A DNA stretch of 64,000 nt. Origin: Bacteroidota bacterium (GTDB lineage Bacteria; Bacteroidota; Bacteroidia; Chitinophagales; Chitinophagaceae). Positions 55,825 through 64,000 of the stretch are shown in pieces (the stretch's first letter is position 1; each line of letters starts with the position of its first letter). The stretch covers positions 248,001-312,000 of the forward strand of contig JADJSG010000005.1 in NCBI GenBank assembly GCA_016711825.1, in the 5' to 3' direction. The notes below the pieces were generated by a model. It saw nothing but the letters and a program-made list of their open reading frames with translations, did not search any database and was not told the DNA's origin. The translations under genes were made by a program, and so were the position numbers.

Positions 55825-57708
55825 AGCAAAATAAGGGGTATGATAACGGGTAGGTACTTCATTGACCAACAAGCCTACTTTTTTGAGGGCCTCCTGTTCA
55901 AATTGTAAAGTAGGTTTTAACTCATCGACATTTTGTACACTATGCCATGCCAAATCGAGGGTAGCAGCGGCCAGTAATTCCGTTACTTCATAGCCTTTAT
56001 TAAAGGTTTCGGCTTTTTTTATTTTATCAATCAATGGCTGAGGGATTACTTGTTTGGTGCTGTAGTGAATGGCATAGTTTTTAAGTATGAGGGGGTCTAA
56101 GGCGCAGTGTTCATTAATTTGCGAAGGAAACTCTACATAATCTCGTGGTACTGCCGTGCCTGAAAGGGTGGCGTATTGTTGATTCGCAAAAAGGCCATGC
56201 AAGGAGTGCCCAAATTCGTGAAACATGGTAGTAACATCGTCAAATGAGATGAGTGAAGGATTGTTGCCTGCGGGTTTTGAAAAATTAAATACATTGACAA
56301 TTACAGGTTTTTGTTGCAAGTAATGCGATTGATTCACAAAATTGTTCATCCATGCACCACCGCTTTTATTATCGCGGGTATAAAAGTCTAAATAATAAAT
56401 GGCCATTGACTTATCGTCAATATCAAATACTTCATAGGCCACCACATCAGGATGATACACTGGAAGGTCTTTACGAACTTTAAAGGTGATGCCATACATA
56501 ATATTGGCTGCATAAAATACCCCTTTTTCAAGTACCTGCGTGACTTCAAAATAAGGTTTAATTTCATTTTGATCAAGATCAAATTTAGCTTTACGCACTT
56601 GTTCAGCATAAAAATTCCAATCCCAGGGTGCTAACTGAAAGCCTCCTTTTTGTGCATCAATCAGTTGTTGTATTTCCTGGGCTTCACGCTTTGCCTGCGC
56701 CACCGCGGGTGCGGCGATTTTGGCAAGTAACGCCATGGCATTTTCTGGGTTTTGCGCCATTTGATCTTGCAATCGCCATTCGGCAAAACTTTTTTTACCC
56801 ATAAGAACCGCTTTGTGATATCGAATATTGGCCAGTTGTTCTAACACTTCACGTGTGTCTCCACTGTCATTATTTTCTGCACGTAACCATGAAGCCATAA
56901 ATATTTTCTCTCTTGTAGCCCTATTTTTTAGCGAAGGCAAAAGCGGTTGCTGGGTGGTATTGAGCAAACCAATCATATACTTTCCTTCATGTCCAGCTTC
57001 TTTGGCTTTCACTTGCGCAGCACTTAATTCTTCGGCACTCAAGCCTTCCAGGTCTTTAGCATCGTCAAAAAGCACTGAACCGTTTTTTCGTGCTATCAAT
57101 AATTTATTGGCATACAGGGTACTCAAAGTCGCCAGATTTTCATTGATGCTTTTCATCTTTTCTTTCTTAATGACTGAGAGGTTGGCTCCGGCAAGTTCAA
57201 ATTGCTGTAAATAATAATCCAAAAGTCTGACATCTTCGCCTTTTAAACTGTTGCGATCAACGGCTTTGATTCGTTGGTAGATTTTATCGTTGAGGTATAT
57301 TTTATCATTATGGGCTGAAAAAATAGGGGCATATTCTTCTTCGATTTTTTGCAAAGTTGGGTTGGTATTGGCGCTGGTCAGGTTATAAAAAATGATGGTA
57401 GCACGGCCTAAGTCGACACCGCTGGTTTCAAGGGCTAGCACCGTATTGGCAAAAGTAGGGGGATTGGTATTATTGGCAATTTGATCAATTTCTTTATCAT
57501 GAATTTTCAACCCATATTCAAACGCTGGTTTAAAATGTTCGTCTTTAATCAGATTAAATGGCGGCGCCTGATATTGTAAGGTGCTTTTTTGAAGCAATGG
57601 ATTGGTACGCATGATGTTAGGATCTTGTGCTTGTAATGAAGTGGCAGGGCCTATGACAAGTGACAAAAGCAAACTACTCATTAGGATAGCTGATTGAAAA
57701 TAGTGCAT
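55825..57708 (-). CDS. M3 family metallopeptidase (oligopeptidase / peptidyl-dipeptidase Dcp type), 3' end lost
   Basis: About 628 codons. Signal peptide with SLLLSLVIGPATSLQAQ, then the M3 fold with zinc motif H497-E-F-G-H501 in TTMFHEFGHSLHGLF and the later glutamate in PSQINEHCALDP. The length and DPNIMRTNPLLQKS start fit exported Dcp-like enzymes that cut dipeptides from peptide C-termini. Good sequence ends at RYHTPYF. In the family this is followed by HIW and a tyrosine-rich substrate-binding helix (about 60-100 residues), which is missing. The frame continues as glycine/valine-rich nonsense to 55348. Confidence 0.9.
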
Positions 57709-57771
57709 ATTGGTTTTTATTATGTTGGAAGCGTTAAAAGTACTGAAAAAATATGATATGAAAATGAAGGG

Positions 57772-57853
57772 ACTGTGTAATAAAATTGAGGAGGGGGAAG
57801 GGATAAGGAATAAGGCATAAGGGGGAAGGCGTTAGGCGTGAGGGGTGAGGTGA
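57772..57853. repeat. Polypurine tract upstream of the M3 peptidase
   Basis: About 80 bp almost free of pyrimidines on the plus strand, made of loose AAGGGA/TAAGGA/AAGGCG units. It abuts the left end of the IS element. Confidence 0.5.
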
Positions 57854-57939
57854 CGATGCCCAAATAACGTTGACCGGTTTTGCCACTTAGAACAGAATAT
57901 TTGCGGAAATACATTCTGATTCTTTTGTGGGGTTTGTCA

Positions 57940-57974
57940 TCAAAGGGATGGGACTCGATGTCCCATCCCTTTGA
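57940..57974. repeat. Perfect 15-bp-stem hairpin at the end of the IS orfB
   Basis: Stem TCAAAGGGATGGGAC with loop TCGAT. The orfB TGA stop is the outermost base triplet of the stem. No T-tract follows in the orfB direction. Confidence 0.85.
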
Positions 57975-58755
57975 GATTTGCGTCCAATGACTTCGTCATC
58001 TTCTGCGGGGTTTGTCGTACCAAAGGTAATATTAGTTTTTCAAATTGCATAGGTGACTTCTTTTGTAACATTTTATGAGGTTTCTCATAGTTATAAAGTA
58101 GTACTGATCGGTCAACTTCTTTGGCTAATTCTGTGAAGGATTTACATTTTCTGTATTGAAGGTAATTGTTCTTGATCACGCCATTTAACCTTTCTGCCAT
58201 GCCATTTTCCCACGCATATTCTGCCATACTATTGTACATGCAGTACTTCTGCGTCAATGCCAGAAATTCCTTGTCATAATATTGCCCGCCGCCATCAGAA
58301 TGAAGAATTAATCCTTCCAGTTTTTGTCCGCGTCGGTTTCTGATAGCCATCTTCAAGGCAGTATAGGTTGTTTCTTCTGTCTTCAAGCTTTTAGATGTAC
58401 TGTGGCCTATTATTCGTTTTGTGTAGGTATCCTGAATAAAAGTCAGAAAGTAAAACCGGCCTTGTACTTCAAAGTAAGTAATGTCACTTTGCCAAACCTG
58501 ATTGATATGATCAATTCGAAGTCCTTTTAGTTTATTTTCGAATCGGCTTACACCTCTGCTATCTGTTGTTCTCATTGATACTGAAGGCTTCCGTACATAT
58601 AAATTGTGCACCTTACAAAGTTCTTCAAATGCATTTCGACCAATACCATCAGGTAACAATCTGTAGTAGAGATCGCGCATCCCCATACCAGGATGATCAT
58701 CCCTCACCTGGTGCACCAGATAAATTATTTGCTCATGTATTGCTATTTGCTGCAT
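57940..58755 (-). CDS. IS3-family transposase OrfB (rve integrase core)
   Basis: DDE recombinase: D in VWQSDITYFEVQG, D in LILHSDGGGQYYD and E in GMAERLNGVIKNNYL. The first ATG in this frame is 58755 (MQQIAIHEQII), but the frame is open further upstream and encodes NWFTLSNLYQVTGCSKQSF there, which looks like a true OrfB N-terminus overlapping the end of OrfA. No start codon lies in that part, so OrfB is likely made by frameshifting from OrfA, as in other IS3 elements. The C-terminus (SLDANLKGMGHRVPSL) is an unusual extension encoded by a hairpin-containing segment. Confidence 0.9.
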   Translation of the reverse strand: MQQIAIHEQIIYLVHQVRDDHPGMGMRDLYYRLLPDGIGRNAFEELCKVHNLYVRKPSVSMRTTDSRGVSRFENKLKGLRIDHINQVWQSDITYFEVQGRFYFLTFIQDTYTKRIIGHSTSKSLKTEETTYTALKMAIRNRRGQKLEGLILHSDGGGQYYDKEFLALTQKYCMYNSMAEYAWENGMAERLNGVIKNNYLQYRKCKSFTELAKEVDRSVLLYNYEKPHKMLQKKSPMQFEKLILPLVRQTPQKMTKSLDANLKGMGHRVPSL

Positions 58756-58813
58756 ATGCCTTTCCTTCCATTGATGAAACGATTGTTTACTGCATCCCGT
58801 AACCTGATAAAGA

Positions 58814-59242
58814 TTACTTAATGTAAACCAGTTTCTTTCCCGCGTTTTCCAGAAGTATTCGAGGGTGAGGTAGAAAATTTTTTTTAATATCCAATTTGTA
58901 ATGTTCCTCTGCCAGTTCGATCATCTTATCTTTAAAATCAAGCAATATTTGCTTTTGCCCAATAACTCTTTCCAACTCAGCCACCTGCTTCTTTAATGCC
59001 AGCAGCTGTTGTGTATCACTCTGATTTTCTATGATCATACGTTCTGGTTTCTTTTTCATGCTGCCAAATTTTTGTATCCAACGATAAACTGTATTTGTTG
59101 TACACTGATATGTTTTGCAAAGATCGCATATCCGTGTCAAACCAGCTTCGATTTCGTGAACTTTCGACTGCTTAAAACTGTCGCTGAAATGACGACGTCG
59201 TCGCTGTTCTACGCTCATAATTTGTTTTGTTTGTGTGCCCAT
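58814..59242 (-). CDS. IS3-family OrfA (helix-turn-helix)
   Basis: 142 aa. The N-terminal helix-turn-helix RRRRHFSDSFKQSKVHEIEAGLTRICDLCKTYQC and NTVYRWIQKFG is followed by a leucine-zipper-like coiled coil (QQLLALKKQVAELERVIGQKQILLDFK). It binds the IS ends. A run of eight A (minus strand, near 58888) lies just before the OrfB overlap and is a candidate slip site. The OrfB frame is +1 relative to OrfA, not the usual -1. Confidence 0.85.
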   Translation of the reverse strand: MGTQTKQIMSVEQRRRRHFSDSFKQSKVHEIEAGLTRICDLCKTYQCTTNTVYRWIQKFGSMKKKPERMIIENQSDTQQLLALKKQVAELERVIGQKQILLDFKDKMIELAEEHYKLDIKKNFLPHPRILLENAGKKLVYIK

Positions 59243-59456
59243 TTTTATAAATTTTAACCGTTAAAGATCTTTGTCTAAACGGTCAACGTATTTAGGGCAC
59301 TGACAAGGGAAGAAAGTAACTTGTAGTGTATGACGAAAATATCATTTGTTAATGTATTTGAGGGTTTCATTAATCTATGGTTAGCAAAAACATAAATCGG
59401 TTGGGTATAAAAAATTGTTCGTAACATTACGTATTCAAAATAAAATCAGCAGCAAT

Positions 59457-59942
59457 ATGAGTTTCTTTCAATCAATAAAAAACAAATTAGGCATAGGTGG
59501 TGTAAGTATTAGTTTACAAGTACCTAGTCAGCTATCAAAAGAAGCGACCCATGTAGATGGTACCATCACATTGACCACAAAGAGTGAGCAAGAAGTAAAA
59601 ATGTTGACTGTACGTATGATCGAAATATATACCACAGGTTCGGGCGATGAGAAAAAAACAAAAGAGTTTGAGCTTGGCAAGGTGCAAATACCTGGAGAGT
59701 TTGTGATGATACCGGGTGATTTAAAAGAAATTTCATTTCAACTTTCTTATGCCGCCTTACACTCAAACAATGACCAATTGAAAGCGCAAGGAGGCATGTT
59801 AGGTGCATTAGGCAAAGTGGCGGCCTTTGCATCAAATGAGAAATCATCTTACTATATTATTGCAGAAGCTGATGTAAAAGCGGCTGCCTTAGACCCGACC
59901 GATCGAAAAGAAATCAGATTGATAGATGGAAGTGGCAGATAA
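59457..59942 (+). CDS. Spo0M-like (arrestin-fold) protein
   Basis: 161 aa. The start MSFFQSIKNKLGIGGVSISLQVP with HVDGTITLTTKSEQEVK is typical of the sporulation-control protein M family, a beta-sandwich with arrestin-like fold found well outside spore formers. The protein ends after the family's first sandwich and a short tail (DPTDRKEIRLIDGSG). Soluble, no signal peptide. The ATG at 59457 is preferred over a TTG at 59415. Role in non-sporulating bacteria unknown. Confidence 0.75.
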   Translation: MSFFQSIKNKLGIGGVSISLQVPSQLSKEATHVDGTITLTTKSEQEVKMLTVRMIEIYTTGSGDEKKTKEFELGKVQIPGEFVMIPGDLKEISFQLSYAALHSNNDQLKAQGGMLGALGKVAAFASNEKSSYYIIAEADVKAAALDPTDRKEIRLIDGSGR

Positions 59943-60279
59943 TAATGAAGTGAGATATTTAGGAATCCTTTGAAAGGATACAATATTGTTTTTTTGAAAG
60001 TAGTAAATCTCCTTATCGCTTGAACTTTGAACCCGACACTATTTAGTGAGTTTTATTTAATAGAGAATAAAGTAGTTGGTGTATGGGGATCATACCAAAG
60101 AAATATGATATATAAATTCAGCATATCTCCCCTATTCGTTTTTTAAACCAAATAAATTACCTTTGAATACATACGCCCAAAAATATTCCTAGCCCGCTAA
60201 AATGGTTGCAAAAGATGATGAAAGCAGAACGAAAAGTAAGTTATAACCATTGCCTTAGAAACATAAAAAACATTCACAG
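59943..60279. other. 337-bp intergenic region
   Basis: Only a TACCTTTG (-7-like) at 60159 stands out, 113 nt before the next gene, with a 14-codon open frame at about 60201 between. Otherwise nothing recognisable. Confidence 0.5.
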
Positions 60280-60684
60280 ATGAAAAATATTTTTTGCTTT
60301 ATTGCGATGCTAATAACATTCAAGACCAATGTATTTTGTCAAGTGATTACTTATGAAATATGGAAAGCCAATGAAAATAAACAAATAGCGTTAAACGAAA
60401 TAATAGGTGACTGGTACACTTCTGACTCAATTCAATCAAAGATTAGCTTTGTTAAAATGGGTAAGACTATCGTTTATATTGAAGGGAAAAAAGGTGGAGT
60501 GGGAAGTCCATACTCTTTTCGCGTTGACCAGAAAGGTATTTTTGTCAATGGTTCTGCAGCCAACTGGCCTCCTTTTTATTGTACCTTATTTTTGCTTGAT
60601 AAGAATCTCCTTGAAATAAAGTACTGGACCTTTTCAGCTCCGAAATCAACAAGTATTGTTTATAAAAGAATGCGCATTGATTAA
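60280..60684 (+). CDS. Small secreted protein, 134 aa
   Basis: Signal peptide MKNIFCFIAMLITFKTNVFC, then about 113 residues beginning QVITYEIWKANENKQIALNEIIGDWYTSDS. The pattern IIGDWYTSDS, SFVKMGKTIVYIEG and WTFSAPKSTSIVYKRM suggests a small beta-barrel, lipocalin-like domain, but I cannot name a family. It stands alone. Confidence 0.6.
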   Translation: MKNIFCFIAMLITFKTNVFCQVITYEIWKANENKQIALNEIIGDWYTSDSIQSKISFVKMGKTIVYIEGKKGGVGSPYSFRVDQKGIFVNGSAANWPPFYCTLFLLDKNLLEIKYWTFSAPKSTSIVYKRMRID

Positions 60685-60928
60685 CATGAAACATTGTCAA
60701 TCCTAAAACAGCAAGCAATAGAAAATCTTGACGACCGACTAGATACTATTAGTCGTTTTGGTTCTTACAGATGATGCATATCAAAAGTGAGTGACTAACT
60801 TTTCTTTCTTCTTTTCTTGAATGCTCTTTTGCTTCTTCATCCAAACTTTATACCTTTGATATCGACACGAATGCAAGCCACTTGAATCATAGTGACAAGG
60901 CTATGAGACACTACCCAATAATGTTAAT

Positions 60929-61693
60929 ATGAACTATTTTGAAACCAAAAATGTTGCAGAACGATATGAAAAAGGAAGACCCTTTTTTCATGCAAACACG
61001 ATGGAGAAAATCAAAAACTATTTAGGACAAACGACAAAATTTGACAAGGCTTTAGATATAGCTTGTGGTACAGGACTTTCTACCAAAGCACTTTTAGCAT
61101 TGGCAGAACAAGTATACGGAACAGACATTTCTGAAGAGATGCTAAATTTGGCTTACAAAGACAAAAAAATAATTTATACAATTGCAACAGCAGAAAATCA
61201 ACCCTTTGAAAATAATACTTTTAATTTGGTGACTGTAAGTTCAGGTGTTCATTGGTTTGACATTGAGCTTTTTTTGAAAGAATGCAACAGAATATTGAAA
61301 CCCAAAAGCTGGCTAATACTTTATGAAAATTATTTTATTTCTGAAATGCAAGATGTTGAAGAATTTAGCGCTTGGTTTCCAGACAGCTATTGCCAAAAAT
61401 ACCCTTCACCACCAAGACAAAATAATTATGCCTGGTCAGATGAAAACTTAAAAAGTAAGAATTTCAGATTTGACAATGAACAAATATTTAAAAACGAAGT
61501 TGAATTTACCATAGACGAACTCATTTTATATTTCACCACACAAAGTAACATCACTTCACAAATAGAAAAACAAGAAACAAGCTATCAAGAAGTAGAACAC
61601 TGGCTTCAAAAAGAATTGAAACCATTTTTTACAAAAGAAAAGCGAACAATAAATTACGGAAACTGGATAAAATATTTACAAAAATTAGATTAA
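60929..61693 (+). CDS. Class I SAM-dependent methyltransferase
   Basis: 254 aa. Motif I is KALDIACGTGLSTKALLAL (residues about 39-57), the acidic post-I residue is in VYGTDISEEML, and IATAENQPFENNTFNLVTVSSGVHWFD follows. This is the Methyltransf_11 layout. The C-terminal third (FTIDELILYFTTQSNITSQIEKQ) is the substrate-binding cap. Substrate unknown; no pathway neighbours. Confidence 0.85.
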   Translation: MNYFETKNVAERYEKGRPFFHANTMEKIKNYLGQTTKFDKALDIACGTGLSTKALLALAEQVYGTDISEEMLNLAYKDKKIIYTIATAENQPFENNTFNLVTVSSGVHWFDIELFLKECNRILKPKSWLILYENYFISEMQDVEEFSAWFPDSYCQKYPSPPRQNNYAWSDENLKSKNFRFDNEQIFKNEVEFTIDELILYFTTQSNITSQIEKQETSYQEVEHWLQKELKPFFTKEKRTINYGNWIKYLQKLD

Positions 61694-62083
61694 AACAAGC
61701 ACAGACATCAATCACATTCACTGCCTCGCAAGCTTTCACTGGCGAGGTATACCTCTTTAATTACGGTTCCCTTCGTATCTCTATCAACAATTGCATTGAA
61801 GGCCAACACTCATTTATACGCATCATTCCTGTGCCAAAAGGGGAAAATAAAAATGCTAACATGAAGTAAGAAAGAACCTCTTTTATCTAAACTTCGGGAT
61901 GCCGCTAAGCCGAGCATCCTAAGAACTCGATTATCTTGACAACCTATACAGGCATTCTTTGATAAACATACACTTTGCAATGCTAAAACCTACTATTTTT
62001 TAAAAGACTTCATAGAATCAATACTTTGCGTATTATATTAGCCACTTTAAAAAAATTTAAACCCTTTACCTAATTTCGTATAA
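61694..62083. other. 390-bp intergenic region with small hairpins and a possible gene remnant
   Basis: It holds CCTCGC/GCGAGG (61724-61747) and GGATGC/GCATCC (61897-61919) hairpins. A 33-codon minus-strand frame at 61708-61809 reads AFNAIVDRDTKGTVIKEVYL, which looks protein-like but is too short to assign. No other gene seen. Confidence 0.4.
62071..62078 (+). promoter_or_regulatory. -7 box (TAATTTCG) for the 195-aa gene
   Basis: TTCG variant of TAnnTTTG ending 5 nt before the ATG at 62084. Confidence 0.5.
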
Positions 62084-62671
62084 ATGAAATCATATATATT
62101 AGTATTCCTGTTTTTAATGTCCCATTTATATAGTGTGGCCATTACAAAAAAAGAAGCCCAATTTAAACAAACAGTGAGTGCTGTGATACAGGCATTTTCA
62201 AACCAGGATAGCGTGGCAATCAATCAATTAATTGATAAAAAAACTGGGGTTTACTTGCTTTATCGTGAGGGTGTATTTGACAATTACACACATTTATCAC
62301 AAATAGCATTTCATGACGAAAGCTTTCCTCAGGTTATGTTTAGCTATGCAAAAGGCATTCCATCAACTTCTCTTCGATATGCCAAACTACCTACTTACCA
62401 ATGTGAACCTGGACAATGGAATAAAAAAGGATTATTTGTTGACACTACCAAAACAAGTCATCTGTTGTCATCTATTTGCAAATCGCGTAATAAATTAGTA
62501 CCTGATAATATCGAACCCAAATCCATTGCAGCATACTATCAGTTAGAAGGTTTGAGCAGACGCGTTGTACTCTCTGTGAATGAGTTAGAACTGGTATTTT
62601 ATGTATCGTATATAAAAGGTAAATGGTATTTAACCATAGTCGACCATGTGACCTCTGATTGCAGTGCTTAG
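62084..62671 (+). CDS. Secreted protein, 195 aa, unknown
   Basis: N-terminal signal segment (MKSYILVFLFLMSHLYSVAI). Residues about 25-60 read KQTVSAVIQAFSNQDSVAINQLIDKKTGVYLLYREG, like the start of an NTF2-like or periplasmic nuclear-transport-fold domain, and the end is YVSYIKGKWYLTIVDHVTSDCSA. Cysteines in LLSSICKSR and TYQCEPG could pair. No family assigned. It is convergent with the P-type ATPase gene. Confidence 0.65.
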   Translation: MKSYILVFLFLMSHLYSVAITKKEAQFKQTVSAVIQAFSNQDSVAINQLIDKKTGVYLLYREGVFDNYTHLSQIAFHDESFPQVMFSYAKGIPSTSLRYAKLPTYQCEPGQWNKKGLFVDTTKTSHLLSSICKSRNKLVPDNIEPKSIAAYYQLEGLSRRVVLSVNELELVFYVSYIKGKWYLTIVDHVTSDCSA

Positions 62672-62731
62672 TTATTAGATTGATTTCAAATCGGCAGAAA
62701 AAATTAAAACTTATTTGATGATTTTATAATT

Positions 62732-64000
62732 TTATTGAACGCTTTGATGCGAACTTCTTTTATATAATTTCACCAACTCAAACCAACTAACCGAAGCGAT
62801 GCCAATGGCAATCACAATTCCTAAATCATGAAGGGGCAATTTTTCAAAGGCAAAAAATCGACTCAAAAGTGGGATGTATACTAACAGAGCCACTAAACAA
62901 ACTGTAGCCAATATAATCAATGGCACCATATGATTCTTATAACGTAATGTGGTGAAAATACTATAATAAAAAGAACGATTGATAAGGGTTAAAAAAATAT
63001 TTGCAACAATGAGCATTGCAAAAACCATCGTGCGTGTATGTGCTTCATTATAGGATTGTGCTACAGCATATTGATAAGTCATTAGGGTTCCCACCGATAT
63101 GATAAGTCCTTGAAAAATACTGATTGACAATTCCTTCCAATTGAAAAAAGTTTTGGTAAAGGGTTTCGGAGCTATCAACATGGTATTTTTTTCGATGGGT
63201 TCGTTTTCGTATACTATTGAACAAGTAGGCCCCATAATGATTTCTAAAAATATCACATGAACAGGTGAAAAGATATTTGGATAGATCCATCCTAAAGAAA
63301 CAGGAATGAGTACAGTAATGATGATGGGTACATGAATAGAAATAATGTATTGAATGGCTTTTTTTAAATTGGCATAAATTTTTCTCCCCATGGCTATGGC
63401 ATCAACCATTTTTGACAAATCATCGTCAAGCAAAATCAATGAAGCCGCTTCCTTGGCAATTTCTGTTCCTTTTTTGCCCATTGCGATACCGATATGGGCC
63501 GCTTTGAGGGCAGGTCCATCATTGACGCCATCACCTGTCATGGCTACAATCTGTTGCTTGGCTTTCAAAGCGTTGATGATTTGTAGTTTAGCTTCGGGAA
63601 ACATTCTTGTAAATACATTGCATTGCATCACCTTGTCATGAAGCGCTTCATCAGTAAGCGCCATCAATTCAACACCTGATATACTTTGATCATACCCTTT
63701 AAAACCAATTTGCCGGGCAATAGATTGAGTCGTTTCGGCATTGTCGCCGGTGATGATTTTTACTGAAATACCTGCATCATAAAAATGATTCAACACCTCT
63801 TGCATATTTTTTTTAGGAGGATCATAAAAGGCTAGCAAACCAAGGTATTGAAATGAAAATGTTTGCTGGGTAGAGGGAAAGTCGTTGCCTTCATATTTAG
63901 CCTCACCCACACTTAACACACGATATCCTTGTTGTGTTAGATTTTGAAGCGCAATCGCAATCTGTTCCTTTTCAATGGATGATAAATGACTTATCTGGCC
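62732..64000 (-). CDS. P-type cation-transporting ATPase, C-terminal part (5' end outside window)
   Basis: The frame is open to the window edge (about 422 codons seen). The P-domain has VKIITGDNAETTQSIARQIGF and VAMTGDGVNDGPALKAAHIGIAMGKKGTEIAKEAASLILLDDD, the hinge and magnesium-binding motifs. Membrane helices follow (PIIITVLIPVSLGWIYP, EIIMGPTCSIVYENEP and a C-terminal cation-ATPase helix bundle). The layout is that of PMA1/SERCA-type P2 ATPases; the ion (calcium is the usual guess for bacterial members) cannot be fixed without the N-terminal half. The phosphorylated DKTGT lies upstream of the window. Confidence 0.93.
   Translation of the reverse strand, partial: GQISHLSSIEKEQIAIALQNLTQQGYRVLSVGEAKYEGNDFPSTQQTFSFQYLGLLAFYDPPKKNMQEVLNHFYDAGISVKIITGDNAETTQSIARQIGFKGYDQSISGVELMALTDEALHDKVMQCNVFTRMFPEAKLQIINALKAKQQIVAMTGDGVNDGPALKAAHIGIAMGKKGTEIAKEAASLILLDDDLSKMVDAIAMGRKIYANLKKAIQYIISIHVPIIITVLIPVSLGWIYPNIFSPVHVIFLEIIMGPTCSIVYENEPIEKNTMLIAPKPFTKTFFNWKELSISIFQGLIISVGTLMTYQYAVAQSYNEAHTRTMVFAMLIVANIFLTLINRSFYYSIFTTLRYKNHMVPLIILATVCLVALLVYIPLLSRFFAFEKLPLHDLGIVIAIGIASVSWFELVKLYKRSSHQSVQ

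Larger units (their letters stand above)
57857..59299 (-). mobile_element. IS3-family insertion sequence
   Basis: About 1.44 kb bounded by imperfect inverted repeats: the left end reads TGCCCAAATAACGTTGACC and the right end on the other strand TGCCCTAAATACGTTGACC. Both begin TG, as IS3 ends do. It encodes OrfA and OrfB in overlapping frames. I see no convincing 3-4 bp target duplication (left flank CGA, right flank CTG), so it may be old or rearranged. Inserted between the M3 peptidase and Spo0M-like genes. Confidence 0.82.

Overview
The window comes from a low-GC member of the Bacteroidota, probably near Chitinophagales/Sphingobacteriia; the exact family is an inference. The evidence is a TonB-dependent receptor, a BBP2-type porin, a GH3-family acyl-adenylating protein, a KdpD with a DUF4118 domain, many secreted proteins ending in type IX secretion (T9SS) type A sorting domains, no Shine-Dalgarno sequences, and TAnnTTTG-like -7 boxes placed very close to start codons.

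Layout. 1-20.4 kb is ordinary chromosome: a partial TonB receptor, pirin, a PLP-dependent deaminase/desulfhydrase, a small secreted protein, FeoB, a dipeptide epimerase, a TPR sensor kinase, MutS, PepD, then a minus-strand potassium block (KdpD-like kinase, KdpE, Kup, a 91-aa protein and a porin) diverging from a MerR regulator. 20.5-34.8 kb is a minus-strand operon of three giant paralogous T9SS cell-surface proteins. Each has N-terminal SBBP-like repeats and a 4-6 copy array of 71-aa Ig-like repeats; the middle gene carries a frameshift at a T-run. 34.9-43.8 kb holds a thioredoxin-like protein, rpmH-rnpA, two EGF-like lipoproteins, ThiL, a small secreted protein, a class D beta-lactamase and an M16 protease, with intergenic repeats.

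44.0-53.4 kb is a tandem array of six paralogous T9SS-sorted propeller-like proteins, one of them broken. Most copies have a palindrome in the signal-peptide codons, and relics of a T9SS C-terminal domain lie upstream of the genes. 53.7-57.7 kb has a GH3 gene and a convergent M3 metallopeptidase. Both lose their 3' ends in about 680 bp of homopolymer-rich sequence that looks like an assembly or base-calling artefact. 57.9-59.3 kb is an IS3-family element. The rest holds a Spo0M-like protein, two small secreted proteins, a SAM methyltransferase and the C-terminal half of a P-type cation ATPase that runs off the window.

How genes work together. The potassium block reads as sensor, regulator, transporter and porin in one direction, without kdpFABC in the window. 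The two surface-protein families (20.5-34.8 and 44.0-53.4 kb) are both built for export by T9SS. Both show recent duplication, recombination and damage, as expected for surface proteins under diversifying selection. The best candidates for something undescribed are the six-gene propeller array, with its hairpins and sorting-domain relics, and the kup / 91-aa / porin operon.
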